A DNA stretch of 19,803 nucleotides, taken from Gamarada debralockiae (lineage: Eukaryota; Ascomycota; Leotiomycetes; Helotiales; Hyphodiscaceae). Shown piece by piece: positions 18,962 through 19,803 of this stretch. Position 1 is the stretch's first letter. Every line of letters begins with the position of its first letter. Position numbers and translations under genes: made by a program. Where the stretch lies: the NCBI GenBank assembly GCA_002803225.1, contig NXFV01000877.1:1-19803 (forward strand), in the 5' to 3' direction. The notes under the pieces were generated by a model. It did not search any database. It was not told the DNA's origin and saw only the letters and a program-made list of their open reading frames with translations.

Positions 18962-19803
18962 CTATATTTTAAAGCGCGCGGGTAAACTAATCTTCCGGGT
19001 CTGCGTTTGGGTCATTTCGGACCCCTCCCCCTCTATGACTACCTCAACTTCCGTAGCAAACATTACTGCCTTTGTAGAAGTATTAGAAGTCTTCTTATAT
19101 AGTAATACTACTATTAAGGACTTCTTTTTATTTTTCTTTAGTAACTTTAGTTACTTTTTTTGGGCCTCCTTTTTAGCTAATTTTTTAGCTACTATTTTTG
19201 CCTTCAAGTCCTTCGCTACCTGACGCTATAGAGTCTTTTCTTGAGCCTCCTCTACCTTCCTTCTCTTATCTTTAGTAGCTTATGCCTTCTTTGCCTCTTT
19301 ATTAGCCTTCTCTACTATTGCTATTACCTCTTTTTCTGCTTTATAGGCAAGGGTAGCACGTACCCTAGAAGAATAGTATAGCTAGGCTTTATTATCCTTC
19401 TTATCAACTAAATTCAACCTTTTCTTATATACTCTTTTCTTCTTTTCGTTCTTAAGTGTCTTTAGTAAGCTTACTTTAATATGTTTATCGACCTTATGTT
19501 GTATAGCTAGTCGTTCTTATAATCGAAGGATAACGTCTAGGTTCTCTTTCGTAGGGTTCATCTTATATGCTTTTTGGGCTCGGCGGATTGATTTCGAGGT
19601 CATAGGAGTAAGAGGGGGTTTCGAAGGTTTATCTTAAGCTTTAGGAGGGGTTTGGGGCCAGCGCTTGATTGTATCAAGTACAACTGGTGGTGAAAATGGC
19701 CAAATGCCTGCTTTAGCGAAGCCTCCTTAGATATTGGCTAAAGTAAAAGATTCGAGCTAAGCAGGCCTAAAAATCTTATAGAAATTGCGTTTTGATATAC
19801 TTG
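18962..19803 (-). pseudogene. pogo/Fot-type transposase remnant, C-terminal part (continues beyond window)
   Basis: The minus-strand translation matches the C-terminal region of fungal pogo-family (DDE_1) transposases. It opens with a FSPPVVLDTIKRWPQTP-like stretch near 19,700-19,650, then MTSKSIRRAQKAYK, NPTKENLDVILRL and ERLAIQHKVDKHI. A long Lys/Glu/Ala-rich coiled-coil-like tail follows, ending in TRKISLPARF just before the stop at 18,964-18,962; an R-xx-LPxRF end is typical of the family. At least five in-frame stops (for example RL*ER, KA*LYY, KA*AT, TL*RQ, KK*LKL) are TAA or TAG where CAA, CAG or TGG is expected, as RIP would produce. The catalytic core would lie outside the window to the right. 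The AT-rich 18,841-18,961 is probably its 3' untranslated end; no terminal repeat could be confirmed. Confidence 0.75.

Overview
The window looks like an accessory, transposon-flanked stretch of a filamentous ascomycete (Pezizomycotina) genome. The evidence is short introns of 47-65 nt with GTRNGT-like donors and CTAAC-type branch sites, a HET-domain gene, a SesB-like hydrolase/TPR gene, and transposon copies with heavy RIP-type mutation (CpA to TpA, near loss of CpG, CAG or TGG turned to TAG).

Layout. Bases 1 to about 5,767 are one extremely AT-rich block. On the minus strand the central part still reads as a Ty3/gypsy reverse transcriptase, RNase H and integrase, riddled with RIP stops; the block to its right is probably the gag and 5' LTR side. 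Bases about 5,900-6,405 hold a plus-strand Tc1-like transposase remnant, followed by RIP-like AT-rich DNA to about 6,880. Three clear genes follow: a minus-strand SesB-like alpha/beta-hydrolase plus TPR gene (10,753-6,908, three exons, 1,248 aa), a divergent plus-strand HET-domain gene (11,497-14,455, three exons, 949 aa), and a minus-strand six-helix membrane protein convergent with it (16,561-14,843, 572 aa). A small plus-strand gene with a possible C-terminal membrane helix begins at 17,458; its last junction does not resolve. Bases 18,485-18,840 are a GC-richer segment with internal direct repeats and no recognised identity. The right end, from about 18,962, is the C-terminal part of a minus-strand pogo/Fot-type transposase, also RIP-damaged.

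How it fits together. HET and SesB/TPR families are both used in fungal non-self recognition and regulated cell death, and here they are divergent neighbours across a 743-bp shared upstream region. The SesB-like domain has lost its nucleophile serine (GHGIAG instead of GHSxGG) and the expected catalytic histidine, and no NB-ARC or NACHT module lies between it and the TPRs. It therefore looks like a pseudoenzyme/TPR scaffold rather than a standard NLR-like receptor. A role in incompatibility is inference from family and position. Nothing here proves a new system; the best candidate is this HET plus pseudo-hydrolase/TPR pair held between two RIP-silenced transposon blocks.
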